A stretch of DNA of 64,000 bases from Arenibacter sp. ARW7G5Y1 (lineage in GTDB: Bacteria; Bacteroidota; Bacteroidia; Flavobacteriales; Flavobacteriaceae), in the NCBI RefSeq assembly GCF_003201775.1, contig NZ_QJJZ01000004.1:92643-156642 (forward strand). Direction: 5' to 3'. Of this stretch, positions 1 to 8,869 are shown one piece after another (position 1 is the first letter of the stretch; each line of letters opens with the position of its first letter). The notes below the pieces were generated by a model that searched no databases, was not told the DNA's origin, and worked only from the letters and a program-made list of their open reading frames with translations. A program made the position numbers and the translations under genes.

Positions 1-884
1 TACAGGCCGATGCCGGTTTGGTGGATCTGTTGCAGACAGATGGCCCTTTTACCGTGTTTGCACCTACAGACGCCGCCTTTGCCGCCCTCTTGGAAACCTT
101 GGGTGACGATTACAACAGTTTGGCCGATTTTGATACTACCGAGGAAAAGGCCCTTTTGGCACAGATCTTAAAATACCATGTGGTTGCCGGAACAGCTGCC
201 TATTCTACGGATCTGTCCAATGAACAGATGATAGAGACCGCCCAGGGCGAATCCGTTACGGTAAGCCTTAGCGGTGGAGTTTTTATACAGGATAAAACGG
301 ATGTGGACGCAGCTGTTGCGCCTGCCGATATTGCAGCCAGTAATGGGGTTGTACACGTGATCGATAAAGTATTGTTGCCACAGGAAGCATTGGATGCCCT
401 GATGCCTCCAACACCCAATATTGTAGAGCTGGCAGTGGATACCGCATTTCTATCTTTATTGGTAGGGGCCTTGGAACAGGCCGATGCCGGTTTGGTGGAT
501 CTGTTGCAGACAGATGGCCCTTTTACCGTGTTTGCACCTACAGACGCCGCCTTTGCCGCCCTCTTGGAAACCTTGGGTGACGATTACAACAGTTTGGCCG
601 ATTTTGATACTACCGAGGAAAAGGCCCTTTTGGCACAGATCTTAAAATACCATGTGGTTGCCGGAACAGCTGCCTATTCTACGGATCTGTCCAATGAACA
701 GATGATAGAGACCGCCCAGGGCGAATCCGTTACGGTAAGCCTTAGCGGTGGAGTTTTTATACAGGATAAAACGGATGTGGACGCAGCTGTTGCGCCTGCC
801 GATATCGCTGCAGGCAATGGAGTGGTACATGTGATCGATAAAGTATTGTTGCCACAGGAAGCATTGGATGCCCTATTGCATTAA
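1..884 (+). CDS. Fasciclin (FAS1) repeat protein, 5' end outside window
   Basis: This is the 3' part of a longer gene; the frame is open at the left edge and the first in-frame codon begins at base 3. It holds most of one FAS1 domain and one complete FAS1 domain. Each shows the H1-type motif TVFAPTDAAF and the later YHVVAG motif. The repeat unit is 158 codons (474 bp), and a 330-bp core is identical between the copies. FAS1 domains are extracellular adhesion or ligand-binding modules, so a secreted or surface location is expected, but the signal peptide would lie upstream. Two related proteins in other organisms bind carotenoids; whether this one does is unknown, although carotenoid genes follow directly. 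A strong terminator comes just after the stop codon. Confidence 0.9.
   Translation, partial: QADAGLVDLLQTDGPFTVFAPTDAAFAALLETLGDDYNSLADFDTTEEKALLAQILKYHVVAGTAAYSTDLSNEQMIETAQGESVTVSLSGGVFIQDKTDVDAAVAPADIAASNGVVHVIDKVLLPQEALDALMPPTPNIVELAVDTAFLSLLVGALEQADAGLVDLLQTDGPFTVFAPTDAAFAALLETLGDDYNSLADFDTTEEKALLAQILKYHVVAGTAAYSTDLSNEQMIETAQGESVTVSLSGGVFIQDKTDVDAAVAPADIAAGNGVVHVIDKVLLPQEALDALLH
2..805 (+). repeat. Tandem 474-bp repeat with a 330-bp identical core
   Basis: Bases 2-331 and 476-805 appear identical by eye; the copies then diverge at several sites around 332-355 versus 806-829 and become identical again to about codon 285. The period of 474 bp equals one FAS1 domain plus linker and preserves frame. 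Such identity, including silent sites, points to recent duplication or gene conversion within the gene. More copies may lie upstream of the window. Confidence 0.95.
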
Positions 885-916
885 GGTTAGGTTTAGTATG
901 CTTTAGTTTGGTTACC

Positions 917-953
917 GAAACTGACGACCATTCCATGGTCGTCGGTTTCTTTT
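917..953 (+). terminator. Rho-independent terminator after the fasciclin gene
   Basis: GAAACTGACGACCAT and ATGGTCGTCGGTTTC form a 15-bp stem with one T-G wobble and a three-base loop, followed by TTTT. It separates the fasciclin gene from the phytoene synthase gene, so the latter probably has its own promoter. Confidence 0.9.
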
Positions 954-999
954 GATAATTCACCTAATTTGTATTATATAAAATTAAAAATCAGATATT

Positions 1000-1836
1000 T
1001 TGAAAGCGCTCTTCGATTCTTCCAGTTTAAAGTGTAGTAAATTGGTTACCCATACCTATAGCACTTCCTTTTCCTTGGGCATTAGATTGTTCGCACCAAA
1101 AATAAGGCCGTCGATCTATGCTATATACGGTTTTGTTCGGTATGCCGATGAGATCGTTGATTCTTTTGACGACTATGAACAAGAGGAATTGCTGACCGAA
1201 TTCATCCGAGAATATAAACTGTCCTTGAAAAGAAAAATTAGCTTAAACCCTATTATCAATTCTTTTCAGGCTGTGGTACATAAATTTAAACTATATGAGT
1301 ATGTCGATATTTTTCTGGAGAGGATGCAATATGACCTGGACGTATGTGAATACACTACAAAGGAAGCTTACGAAAACTATATATACGGATCGGCCGATGT
1401 GGTTGGCCTTATGTGCTTAAGGGTGTTTGTGGATAATGACAATGACAAGTTCAATTCCCTACAATCGTCAGCAAGGTATTTGGGGTCCGCATTTCAAAAG
1501 GTTAATTTTTTGAGGGATATCAAACAGGACCTGGAAAGTTTGGGCAGGTCCTATTTTCCCAATGTACATCAAAGGGAATTGACCGAAGAAGTAAAAAAGG
1601 AAATCATTAGGGATATTGAGGATGATTTTGAAAAAGCTTATCAAGGATTGATTAAATTGCCCATAGAGAGTAGACTTGGGGTTTATATAGCCTATAAATA
1701 CTATTCTCAACTTTTAAAAAAACTTAAACATACCAAATCCGAAAAATTACTGACAAATAGAATCCATATTTCCAATCCTATGAAAATGGTAATATTGGCC
1801 AAAGGTTATGTGAGGTATAAGTTAAATGTTATATAA
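1000..1836 (+). CDS. crtB: Phytoene synthase
   Basis: Squalene/phytoene synthase family, 278 aa, the usual size. It condenses two geranylgeranyl diphosphates to phytoene, the first committed step of carotenoid synthesis. Both aspartate-rich motifs that bind Mg-diphosphate are visible: DEIVD at residues 50-54 and NFLRDIKQD at 169-177, with the following SLGRSYFP typical of the family. The start is TTG; no ATG lies near the conserved N-terminus, which begins KALFDSSSLKCSKLV. The desaturase crtI, often adjacent in flavobacteria, is not in the window and may lie upstream of the fasciclin gene. The carotene hydroxylase gene follows after a 308-bp gap on the same strand. Confidence 0.93.
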   Translation: MKALFDSSSLKCSKLVTHTYSTSFSLGIRLFAPKIRPSIYAIYGFVRYADEIVDSFDDYEQEELLTEFIREYKLSLKRKISLNPIINSFQAVVHKFKLYEYVDIFLERMQYDLDVCEYTTKEAYENYIYGSADVVGLMCLRVFVDNDNDKFNSLQSSARYLGSAFQKVNFLRDIKQDLESLGRSYFPNVHQRELTEEVKKEIIRDIEDDFEKAYQGLIKLPIESRLGVYIAYKYYSQLLKKLKHTKSEKLLTNRIHISNPMKMVILAKGYVRYKLNVI

Positions 1837-2144
1837 CTTGGACTCGATGTAAAGTAAAATTCAAATTATGGATTGTCCAATGATTAAAGTGGATGTCCCG
1901 GTCTCCTCGAGCGCAGTCGAGAGGTTTTAGGCATTTATATCTTTGAGTTGAGGTCTCGTGCCCTATACCGGACAACCTTACCTCAAAACAACTCATCAAC
2001 AATTTAAAATCAATCGTTCCCACCTCATTGAAGTAATGTGTTTCTGGAGATAAGATGTGTAACTATGAAGTATAAGGTCTTTCCCCTGGATCTCCGATTG
2101 GAACATATCCCTTAAATATAATGAATGATATTAAAAGAAAGTAA
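1837..2144. other. 308-bp non-coding gap between crtB and crtZ
   Basis: No convincing gene is present. The gap holds the palindromic repeat-like element at 1902-1925. Otherwise I see only AT-rich spacer and no strong terminator or consensus promoter. Confidence 0.6.
1902..1925. repeat. Palindromic intergenic element with core CTCGAGCGCAGTCGAG
   Basis: CTCGA and TCGAG arms flank GCGCAG, giving a short imperfect palindrome that is GC-rich against an AT-rich spacer. Similar CTCGACTGCGCTCGAG-like sequences are familiar from memory as dispersed intergenic repeats in Bacteroidota genomes, but only this one copy was noticed in the window. A REP-like repeat is the best guess. Confidence 0.45.
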
Positions 2145-2597
2145 ATGGACATAGTATTGTACCCTGTCATAACACTGTTGACTTTTATGGTGATGGAAGT
2201 AGTTACATGGTGTACCCACAAATTCATAATGCATGGATTTTTATGGATTTTACATGCCGATCACCACGAGCCCAAATATCCACATGTGTTTGAAAAAAAC
2301 GATGCTTTTTTCGTGATTTTTGCCATTCCAAGTATTGCGCTTTTTTATTTTGGAGTAGCCCCAACCCTTAACTTTTTATTCTTTATAGGTTTGGGAATCC
2401 TATTTTATGGAATAGCCTATTTTTTGGTCCATGATGTGCTTATTCACCAAAGGTTTAAGTGGTTTAGCAATGTCGGCAGTAGCTATTTACTGGCCCTGAG
2501 GAAAGCTCATAAAATTCATCATAAGAACATGGGAAAGGAAGATGGGGAATGTTTTGGAATGTTATTGGTGCCCAAAAAATACTTTAGGCCCAATTAA
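2145..2597 (+). CDS. crtZ: Beta-carotene hydroxylase (fatty acid hydroxylase superfamily)
   Basis: A 150-aa membrane di-iron hydroxylase that adds 3-hydroxyl groups to beta-ionone rings, giving zeaxanthin from beta-carotene. The histidine clusters expected for the di-iron site are visible: HKFIMH at residues 25-30, HADHH at 37-41, a later HDVLIHQR and HKIHHK near residue 122. Hydrophobic stretches at 4-22 and about 62-92 are probable membrane segments. It lies downstream of crtB on the same strand. Lycopene cyclase is not in the window, so the assignment of beta-carotene as substrate rests on the family. Confidence 0.92.
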   Translation: MDIVLYPVITLLTFMVMEVVTWCTHKFIMHGFLWILHADHHEPKYPHVFEKNDAFFVIFAIPSIALFYFGVAPTLNFLFFIGLGILFYGIAYFLVHDVLIHQRFKWFSNVGSSYLLALRKAHKIHHKNMGKEDGECFGMLLVPKKYFRPN

Positions 2598-2755
2598 TTT
2601 AAAAAATCAGTTTTCTTCAATAGGTTGCTTTGGCAAATTTTGAAGACAAGCCATCGCAATCGGGTCCGGTTAAAAATCCTGGGCCTAAGTGAGGCAGTTG
2701 AAAAAAGTAGTAAGACTCCCGTAATTTTATGAAATGTTCCAAAATAACTTTGTTC

Positions 2756-4090
2756 TTATGTCTCAATGCCAATTTTATAAGTTGTAAGGGCCCTTTCCCT
2801 GGCAAATTTATGTTCCACAATTGGGTCGGGGTATTCAAAGGAGTCGAATTCAGGAATCCACTTTCTTACGTATAGGTAATCCTTGTCAAATTTTTTTTGT
2901 TGGGATAAGGGGTTAAAAATTCTAAAATAGGGTGCTGCATCGCAACCAGTCCCGGCAGCCCATTGCCAGTTGCCATTGTTGGACGACAATTCGTAATCCA
3001 ATAATTTTTGGGCGAAATAACTTTCTCCCCATCTCCAGTCGATCAATAGATGCTTACATAAAAAGCCTGCTGTAATCATCCTTACCCGGTTGTGCATAAA
3101 CCCCGTACCATTAAGCTGCCTCATTCCCGCGTCTACCATTGGATAACCCGTTTTACCTTGGCACCAGAGTCTAAATTCTTCCTGGTTGTTCCTCCACTTG
3201 ATGCCATCGTATTTGGATCTGAAATTTTGTGTAACAACATGAGGGAAATGAAATAGAATCTGCATAAAGAATTCCCTCCAAATGAGTTCGCTCATAAAAA
3301 CAGCATGCTTCTTACCAATTTTGGAAATAACCTGTCTGACGCCTATAGTTCCAAATCTTAAATGGGGACTAAGATAGCTGGTGATGTCCGCATAAGGAAA
3401 ATCCCTTTGGTCGGCATATAGTGGTAGTTGGGTAAAATCAAATTCCGGCACCTGAATATCCGATTTTTTAAACCCAATATCCTCCAAGCTTATCGCGGAG
3501 AATTCAGCTTTGAAAAGGTTGTTCAGTTTAGGGTTCTTAAGTTGAATGGAACTTGCTTCCTGAAATTTTGCAAGCCATTTGTTCTTGTAGGGCGTAAAAA
3601 CGGTATAGGGTTTTTCATCGCCTTTAACAATTTCGTTTTCCTCGAATATAACTTGATCCTTAAAGCTTGAAAAGGATATATTTTGTTTGGCGAGCAATTC
3701 TGCAACTGCTTTGTCCCTGGTTATGGCATAAGGCTCGTAGTCTCGGTTCACGTAAACGGCGGCAATATTAAATTTGGATATTAAGTTTCTCCAGATCACT
3801 GTTGGCTCTCCATGCAGGCATAAAATGTCCGAGCCATGGTTTTTTAAGGATTCCTTAATGTTATGAATTGTTTGGTGGATGAAGCTGACCCGGGCATCTT
3901 CTTTGGTCAATTCATTTAATATAAGTTGATCATAGATGAATATGGGGAGCACGGGAATATCCATGTCCAAGGCTTCTGCCAGAGCTGTGTTATCTTCTAT
4001 TCTAAGGTCCCGTCTAAACCAAAAAATAGCAATTGGGGCCTTGTCCTTGGATAAGGTGGATAAGTATTCATTACTCATAATTGGCACCAT
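2756..4090 (-). CDS. phrB: Deoxyribodipyrimidine photolyase (cryptochrome/photolyase family)
   Basis: A 444-aa FAD protein that uses blue light to split cyclobutane pyrimidine dimers. The N-terminal antenna domain starts with the typical WFRRDLRIEDN near residue 25. The C-terminal FAD domain carries GYPMVDAGMRQL, HNRVRM, and WRWGE followed by NNGNWQW and AAPYFRIFNP, all class I photolyase hallmarks. Two starts are possible, ATG at 4090 or ATG at 4078 (MSNEYL). It converges on crtZ with only about 158 bp between, fitting a shared role in light-damage protection. Cryptochrome-type function cannot be excluded, but the N-W-Q-W segment favours a repair enzyme. Confidence 0.93.
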   Translation of the reverse strand: MVPIMSNEYLSTLSKDKAPIAIFWFRRDLRIEDNTALAEALDMDIPVLPIFIYDQLILNELTKEDARVSFIHQTIHNIKESLKNHGSDILCLHGEPTVIWRNLISKFNIAAVYVNRDYEPYAITRDKAVAELLAKQNISFSSFKDQVIFEENEIVKGDEKPYTVFTPYKNKWLAKFQEASSIQLKNPKLNNLFKAEFSAISLEDIGFKKSDIQVPEFDFTQLPLYADQRDFPYADITSYLSPHLRFGTIGVRQVISKIGKKHAVFMSELIWREFFMQILFHFPHVVTQNFRSKYDGIKWRNNQEEFRLWCQGKTGYPMVDAGMRQLNGTGFMHNRVRMITAGFLCKHLLIDWRWGESYFAQKLLDYELSSNNGNWQWAAGTGCDAAPYFRIFNPLSQQKKFDKDYLYVRKWIPEFDSFEYPDPIVEHKFARERALTTYKIGIET

Positions 4091-4265
4091 TGAATTGATT
4101 GGAAAATATTACTTTGATTTCTGGTATCAAGCCTTAAAACGAAACGATTTAGAGTATTGGATAAACCAGCTTTTTTTGTCCTAATTGGTAATTTTGGAGG
4201 AATCCAACTTTAAGGACAATTTAAGGATAAATTAAATGGAAATCAATGTTTTTAACCTATATGGC

Positions 4266-5060
4266 CTACTTCACCTCTAAACTAACAACATATCCTTCAC
4301 TTCCCCTGACGTTAAAGACAGTGCTGTCTTCAAAGATTAGATATTGCCCTTTAATACCTTTTAAGGTCCCTGAATAGATTGGTGTTTTGTCTAGATTAAG
4401 GCTCTTAACTTTTTTGGGATATTGCAACACAGGAAACTGTAGATGCGTTTCTGTATTGTTTTCTATATAATATGCAGCGGCCTCTTCTGGAATATATTCT
4501 TTTAATCTATTTCTATATTTCACCAAATCCTCATCGTCAAATTCATTGGTCAACATTTTACGCCAGTTGGTCTTGTCGCCAATGTGCTCTTTTAAGGCAA
4601 CCTCGGTAATCCCTGCCAAATAACGATTGGGTACTTCAACGATCTCTATGGCCTCATGGGCGCCTTGGTCAATCCATCTGGTGGGTACCTGTGATTTGCG
4701 GGTAACACCTACTTTGATATTGCTGGAATTGGCAAGGTAAACGATGTGCGGTTGTAATTGTGCTTTTTTTTCATATTCCAGATCACGGTCTTCCTTGCCC
4801 AAATGTGCCGTACTCAATTCGGGCCGCATGATCCAATCCCCGGCCGTGGGAATTTCATAAAAACAGGTCCTGCAGAAACCTTGTCTGAAAATTGGCCGGT
4901 CTTCCCCGCAATTGAGGCATTGATGATTTAAAAAGGTAAAGGTTAGTTCCTTGTTCAATACTTGGTTCATGTTTAAAAAGTCACCATCAAATATTAGGTA
5001 ATATTGTATGGGATCTGCCAATTCGGTTTGCATTTTTCTTAAAACACCTTGATACTGCAT
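4266..5060 (-). CDS. DUF2797 domain-containing protein
   Basis: Conserved protein of 264 aa, recognised as DUF2797. A zinc-ribbon-like pair C48-x2-C51 and C63-x2-C66 sits in the N-terminal third, followed by a conserved stretch around HIVYLANSSNIKVGVTRK that resembles the GIY-YIG/T5orf172 type of fold. No function is established. It is transcribed away from the GH3-family gene with 279 bp between them; the spacer carries no clear regulatory site on inspection. Confidence 0.8.
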   Translation of the reverse strand: MQYQGVLRKMQTELADPIQYYLIFDGDFLNMNQVLNKELTFTFLNHQCLNCGEDRPIFRQGFCRTCFYEIPTAGDWIMRPELSTAHLGKEDRDLEYEKKAQLQPHIVYLANSSNIKVGVTRKSQVPTRWIDQGAHEAIEIVEVPNRYLAGITEVALKEHIGDKTNWRKMLTNEFDDEDLVKYRNRLKEYIPEEAAAYYIENNTETHLQFPVLQYPKKVKSLNLDKTPIYSGTLKGIKGQYLIFEDSTVFNVRGSEGYVVSLEVK

Positions 5061-5339
5061 ATTTTTTCTGCTTAACGTAAAATCTATTTGAATATGAATT
5101 CAATTAAAGCTATTTTTAGCCGATGTAATTTAGAGCTTGTTTAGGAATTTATGTATGTAATTATTATTTGATGCTTTAAATGATGTTTAGTGCAAATTTA
5201 TAATCATAGCTATGGCATGTTTAAAAAAATATTACCAGAAATTGTGTAAAAAATATGCATACAAAAGCATTAAATGAACTCTTTAACGGGCACTTTGCTC
5301 AAAACCCCCTGCTTTAAACGGCAATAAAGATACCTAAAA

Positions 5340-6854
5340 ATGCCAATAACATTATTCAATTCCATCGCTTCTTGGCTGTTGAAAAAACGATATCATCAGA
5401 TAGAGCTTTTTTTAAAGTATCCTGAGGAGGTGCAGGATGAGGTATTGCACCAATTATTATCCTTTGCAGAGGACACGGAAATAGGAAGAAAGTACGATTT
5501 TGAATCCATTGCAAGCTATGAAACCTTTGCGGAACGGATTCCCATAGTTTCCTATGAGGAGGTAGAGCCGATGATAGAGCGATCAAGGAGGGGGGAGCAG
5601 AATATCTTTTGGCCAACGACCATAAAGTGGTTCGCCAAGAGCAGTGGTACCACAAATGCCAAAAGCAAATTTATTCCTGTTAGTTCCGAGGCTTTGGAGG
5701 ATTGCCATTACAAATCCAGCAAGGATTTGCTCTGTCTGTATTTAAACAACAATGAAAACTCCCAGTTGTTTACGGGCAAAAGTTTACGATTGGGCGGGAG
5801 TAAGGAGCTATATCAGGATAATGGTACCGTCTTTGGTGATCTCTCCGCCATTCTTATAGATAACATGCCCTTTTGGGCAGAACTTAGCAGTACCCCCAGT
5901 AACAAGGTATCCCTGATGAGCGAATGGGAGACTAAGTTACAGGCCATTATTAGGGAAAGTGTTCAGGAAAACGTAACCAGCTTGGCCGGAGTGCCGTCTT
6001 GGATGTTGGTCCTTTTAATTAATGTCTTGGAAGAAACTGGGAAGGACCATCTTTTTAAGGTTTGGGAAAATTTGGAGGTTTACTTTCATGGAGGGGTTAG
6101 TTTTAACCCATATAAGGACCAATATGCCAAATTATTGCCGAGGAAGAATTTCAACTATTATGAAATCTACAATGCTTCTGAAGGTTTTTTTGCCATTCAG
6201 GATAGAAATAATGCGGACGATCTATTATTGATGTTGGATTATGGGATTTTCTATGAATTCATACCCATGGAAACCTACGGTACAAGTGAGCAGGTTACCC
6301 TTCCCTTATGGAATGTTAAGGTTGATAGGAACTATGCGGTGATAATAACGACCAATGCGGGTCTTTGGCGGTATAAAATAGGGGATACGGTGAGGTTTAC
6401 CTCTACCAATCCCTATAGGATCAAGATTACCGGGAGAACAAAACACCATATAAATGTATTCGGGGAGGAATTGATTATAGAAAACGCGGAAGAAGCCTTA
6501 AAGGCCATTTGTAAAAAAACCGGCTCCGAGATAAAGGACTATACAGTGGCCCCGATATTTATGGAAGGCAAGGAAAAAGGTGCCCATGAATGGATCATAG
6601 AGTTTAGAAAGGTTCCTGAGGAACTGGCTTATTTTACCGAAATTCTGGACAATGCATTAAAATCCTTGAACTCCGATTATGAGGCCAAGCGTTATAACAA
6701 CATTACCTTAAAACTACCCAAAGTACATATTGCCAGGGAAAACCTTTTCTATGATTGGCTAAAATCTAAAGATAAGTTGGGAGGGCAGCACAAAATTCCA
6801 AGATTGTCCAATAAAAGGGATTATATCGAGGAATTGCTTCAGATGAACAAATAA
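5340..6854 (+). CDS. GH3 auxin-responsive promoter family protein
   Basis: Adenylate-forming enzyme of the GH3 family, 504 aa. Plant GH3 enzymes join amino acids to hormones such as auxin or jasmonate through an acyl-adenylate. Bacterial members are common in Bacteroidota, but their substrates are unknown. The ATP-binding P-loop-like motif SSGTTNAKSK is near residues 100-110, YNASEGFF near 275-283, and YKIGDTVRF followed by GRTKHHINVFGEE in the C-terminal part. These are the three adenylation motifs. A hormone function should not be inferred. Confidence 0.88.
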   Translation: MPITLFNSIASWLLKKRYHQIELFLKYPEEVQDEVLHQLLSFAEDTEIGRKYDFESIASYETFAERIPIVSYEEVEPMIERSRRGEQNIFWPTTIKWFAKSSGTTNAKSKFIPVSSEALEDCHYKSSKDLLCLYLNNNENSQLFTGKSLRLGGSKELYQDNGTVFGDLSAILIDNMPFWAELSSTPSNKVSLMSEWETKLQAIIRESVQENVTSLAGVPSWMLVLLINVLEETGKDHLFKVWENLEVYFHGGVSFNPYKDQYAKLLPRKNFNYYEIYNASEGFFAIQDRNNADDLLLMLDYGIFYEFIPMETYGTSEQVTLPLWNVKVDRNYAVIITTNAGLWRYKIGDTVRFTSTNPYRIKITGRTKHHINVFGEELIIENAEEALKAICKKTGSEIKDYTVAPIFMEGKEKGAHEWIIEFRKVPEELAYFTEILDNALKSLNSDYEAKRYNNITLKLPKVHIARENLFYDWLKSKDKLGGQHKIPRLSNKRDYIEELLQMNK

Positions 6855-6928
6855 ATGTGATTAAAACGATCAATATGTTCAATTTAGAGGTATCAAATGT
6901 TTCCCTTTAACTTTTTATACTTTTTATT

Positions 6929-7474
6929 ATGGCGAATAGATTAGTGATATTGTCCGATATGTGGGGTTCTAAAAAAGGGCTATGGATAACCTCTTATTTG
7001 GGTTACCTGCAACAGTATTATGATATTACATATTACGATTGTCAGCAATTGGCCAATATAAGTTTGGAGGTAAATTCTCCAGAGAATATCCACAGGGAAT
7101 TTATTGGAGGGGGTGTGGAAACAGCCGTAGCCCATTTGTTGAAAAAAGAACAGGAGCCCAGTCATTATTTGGCCTTTGGTATAGGTGGTAGCATAGCATG
7201 GAAAGCTGCACTTAAAGGATTGCCATTAAAATCGTTATATGCCATTTCCAGTACAAGGTTGCGCTTGGAAAATGATGCGCCAACTGGGGGTATTAAACTG
7301 CTTTATGGGCAAAATGATGAATTTAGGCCATCAACCTTATGGTCCGATCAAATTGGTGTAGATGTTGAAGTGGTGAAGGGTTTTGGGCATGAACTCTATA
7401 GCGATGAGAAAATAATAAGTAAGGTATGCCAAGAATTATTGGCCAAGGTTATGCAAAAACAGTTTGTGGCTTAA
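6929..7474 (+). CDS. Small alpha/beta-hydrolase-like protein, probable missing nucleophile
   Basis: A 181-aa protein with the layout of a small alpha/beta hydrolase: the strand-turn region LAFGIGGSIAW (81-91), LLYGQNDEF with D130, and GFGHELY with H154. In active enzymes the elbow is GxSxG; here the serine position reads Gly86, with a serine only at position 88. The Asp and His of the triad can still be aligned. It may be a non-catalytic relative or use another residue. It follows the GH3-family gene by 74 bp on the same strand and may be co-transcribed. The assignment to the fold is inference from motif spacing. Confidence 0.6.
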   Translation: MANRLVILSDMWGSKKGLWITSYLGYLQQYYDITYYDCQQLANISLEVNSPENIHREFIGGGVETAVAHLLKKEQEPSHYLAFGIGGSIAWKAALKGLPLKSLYAISSTRLRLENDAPTGGIKLLYGQNDEFRPSTLWSDQIGVDVEVVKGFGHELYSDEKIISKVCQELLAKVMQKQFVA

Positions 7475-7480
7475 CATGAG

Positions 7481-7506
7481 GATTTCCATCTTAAATTATG
7501 GAAATC
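7481..7506 (+). terminator. Weak hairpin after the hydrolase-like gene
   Basis: GATTTCCAT (7481-7489) and ATGGAAATC (7498-7506) form a 9-bp stem with an 8-base loop, followed by T-containing but not poly-T sequence. It may help end transcription of the upstream gene together with the stronger hairpin just downstream. Confidence 0.45.
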
Positions 7507-7520
7507 GTTAATAGTTTTAT

Positions 7521-7560
7521 AAAAGTTAAAAGCAGTCCTAAGAGACTGCTTTTAACTTTT
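7521..7560. terminator. Bidirectional terminator between hydrolase-like gene and clpX
   Basis: AAAAGTTAAAAGCAGTC (7521-7537) pairs with GACTGCTTTTAACTTTT (7544-7560), a 17-bp perfect stem with a 6-base loop. A and T ends allow it to work in both directions. The clpX stop codon lies inside the loop, so the 3' arm belongs to the clpX coding end. It serves two convergent genes. Confidence 0.88.
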
Positions 7561-8773
7561 TAATGGTTTCAAAGGATAATTTCTCTTCGGCATAAGGTTT
7601 TGTGACCTTAAACTCCTTTTCGTTCGTACTTGGGAATTCGAACATGGCATCCGTGAAAATGGCTTCGCATAGGGAGCGTAATCCCCTTGCCCCCAATTTA
7701 TATTCTATGGCCTTGTCCACAATATAATCCAACGCCTGTTCTGTAATCTTGAAGGAAATTCCATCCATCTTAAACAATTTTTCATATTGCTTTATTATAG
7801 CGTTCTTGGGCTCCGTTAATATGGCCCTTAAGGTTTCCTTGTCCAATGGATTCATGTGGGTAAGCACCGGGAGCCTACCAATAATCTCCGGGATTAATCC
7901 AAAATCCTTTAAATCTTTAGGTACAATGTACTGTAAAATATTTTCGTTGTCTACCTTTTCTTCAGCTTTGGAAGCACTATAGCCCACGGCCTGCATATTC
8001 AACCTTTTGGTAATATGCCTTTCAATTCCGTCAAAGGCCCCTCCGGCAATAAACAAAATATTCTCTGTGTTTACTTCTATAAACTTTTGATCTGGATGCT
8101 TTCTGCCTCCTTTGGGCGGTACGTTGACCACTGTTCCTTCCAATAGTTTCAGTAGCCCTTGTTGAACGCCTTCCCCGGATACGTCGCGAGTAATTGAAGG
8201 ATTATCGCTTTTACGTGCAATTTTATCAATTTCATCTATAAAGACGATACCGCGTTCTGCCTTTTCCAGATTGTAATCTGCCGCCTGTAGTAAGCGGGTA
8301 AGTATGCTTTCCACATCCTCCCCAACATAACCGGCTTCCGTTAGTACGGTAGCGTCTACAATGGCCAAAGGAACATTGAGCATCTTGGCTATGGTTTTGG
8401 CCATAAGGGTCTTACCGGTCCCGGTTTGGCCCACCATGACAATATTGCTCTTTTGTATTTCTATATCGTCTTCTTTGCTTTTTGGTTGTAAAAGTCTTTT
8501 GTAATGGTTGTAAACAGCAACGGACATTACTTTTTTGGTGCGATCCTGTCCAATGATAAACGTGTCCAAAAACTCCTTTATCTCCAAAGGTTTTTTCAAG
8601 GTTAATTCGGAGGAAAGATCATTATTTTTGGTCTGCTTGGATTCTTCGGCCACTATACCGTGTGCCTGCTCTATACAACGATCACATATATGCGCATCAA
8701 GACCTGCAATCAACAAATTGGTTTCTGGTTTCTTCCTACCACAAAAAGAGCATTCTAAATTTTCTTTTGCCAT
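7538..8773 (-). CDS. clpX: ATP-dependent Clp protease ATP-binding subunit ClpX
   Basis: AAA+ unfoldase of 411 aa that feeds substrates into ClpP. The N-terminal C4 zinc domain uses C8, C11, C30 and C33. Walker A is GQTGTGKT (115-122) and Walker B ends in DEID (180-183), followed by the [18 protein letters not shown] sensor region and a C-terminal sensor 2 motif GARGLR. The loop that docks into ClpP, IGF in E. coli, seems to read VGY here. The gene lies downstream of clpP on the minus strand with 96 bp between them, the usual tig-clpP-clpX order. Confidence 0.97.
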   Translation of the reverse strand: MAKENLECSFCGRKKPETNLLIAGLDAHICDRCIEQAHGIVAEESKQTKNNDLSSELTLKKPLEIKEFLDTFIIGQDRTKKVMSVAVYNHYKRLLQPKSKEDDIEIQKSNIVMVGQTGTGKTLMAKTIAKMLNVPLAIVDATVLTEAGYVGEDVESILTRLLQAADYNLEKAERGIVFIDEIDKIARKSDNPSITRDVSGEGVQQGLLKLLEGTVVNVPPKGGRKHPDQKFIEVNTENILFIAGGAFDGIERHITKRLNMQAVGYSASKAEEKVDNENILQYIVPKDLKDFGLIPEIIGRLPVLTHMNPLDKETLRAILTEPKNAIIKQYEKLFKMDGISFKITEQALDYIVDKAIEYKLGARGLRSLCEAIFTDAMFEFPSTNEKEFKVTKPYAEEKLSFETIKKLKAVS

Positions 8774-8869
8774 ATCATTTTATCACTTTCAATAATAGTA
8801 ACGAAAAAGTCCATGCTTTGGTGCATCCCCATAGAATGTAACCTGGAATTTTCGATTTTTTAGTCGTCT

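Noticed and set aside
1829..2023. A 64-codon minus-strand frame in the crtB-crtZ gap
   Set aside because: It runs through the palindromic element, has no recognisable features and is probably chance in spacer DNA.
2617..2838. A 73-codon minus-strand frame overlapping the 3' end of the photolyase gene
   Set aside because: It matches no family I know, more than a third overlaps the photolyase gene in another frame, and no separate promoter or start signal is seen. A real small gene in the 158-bp gap cannot be fully excluded.
5255..5317. A 20-codon frame before the GH3-family gene as a possible leader peptide
   Set aside because: Its residues are mixed, no terminator or alternative hairpin follows, and the downstream gene is not an amino acid biosynthesis gene.
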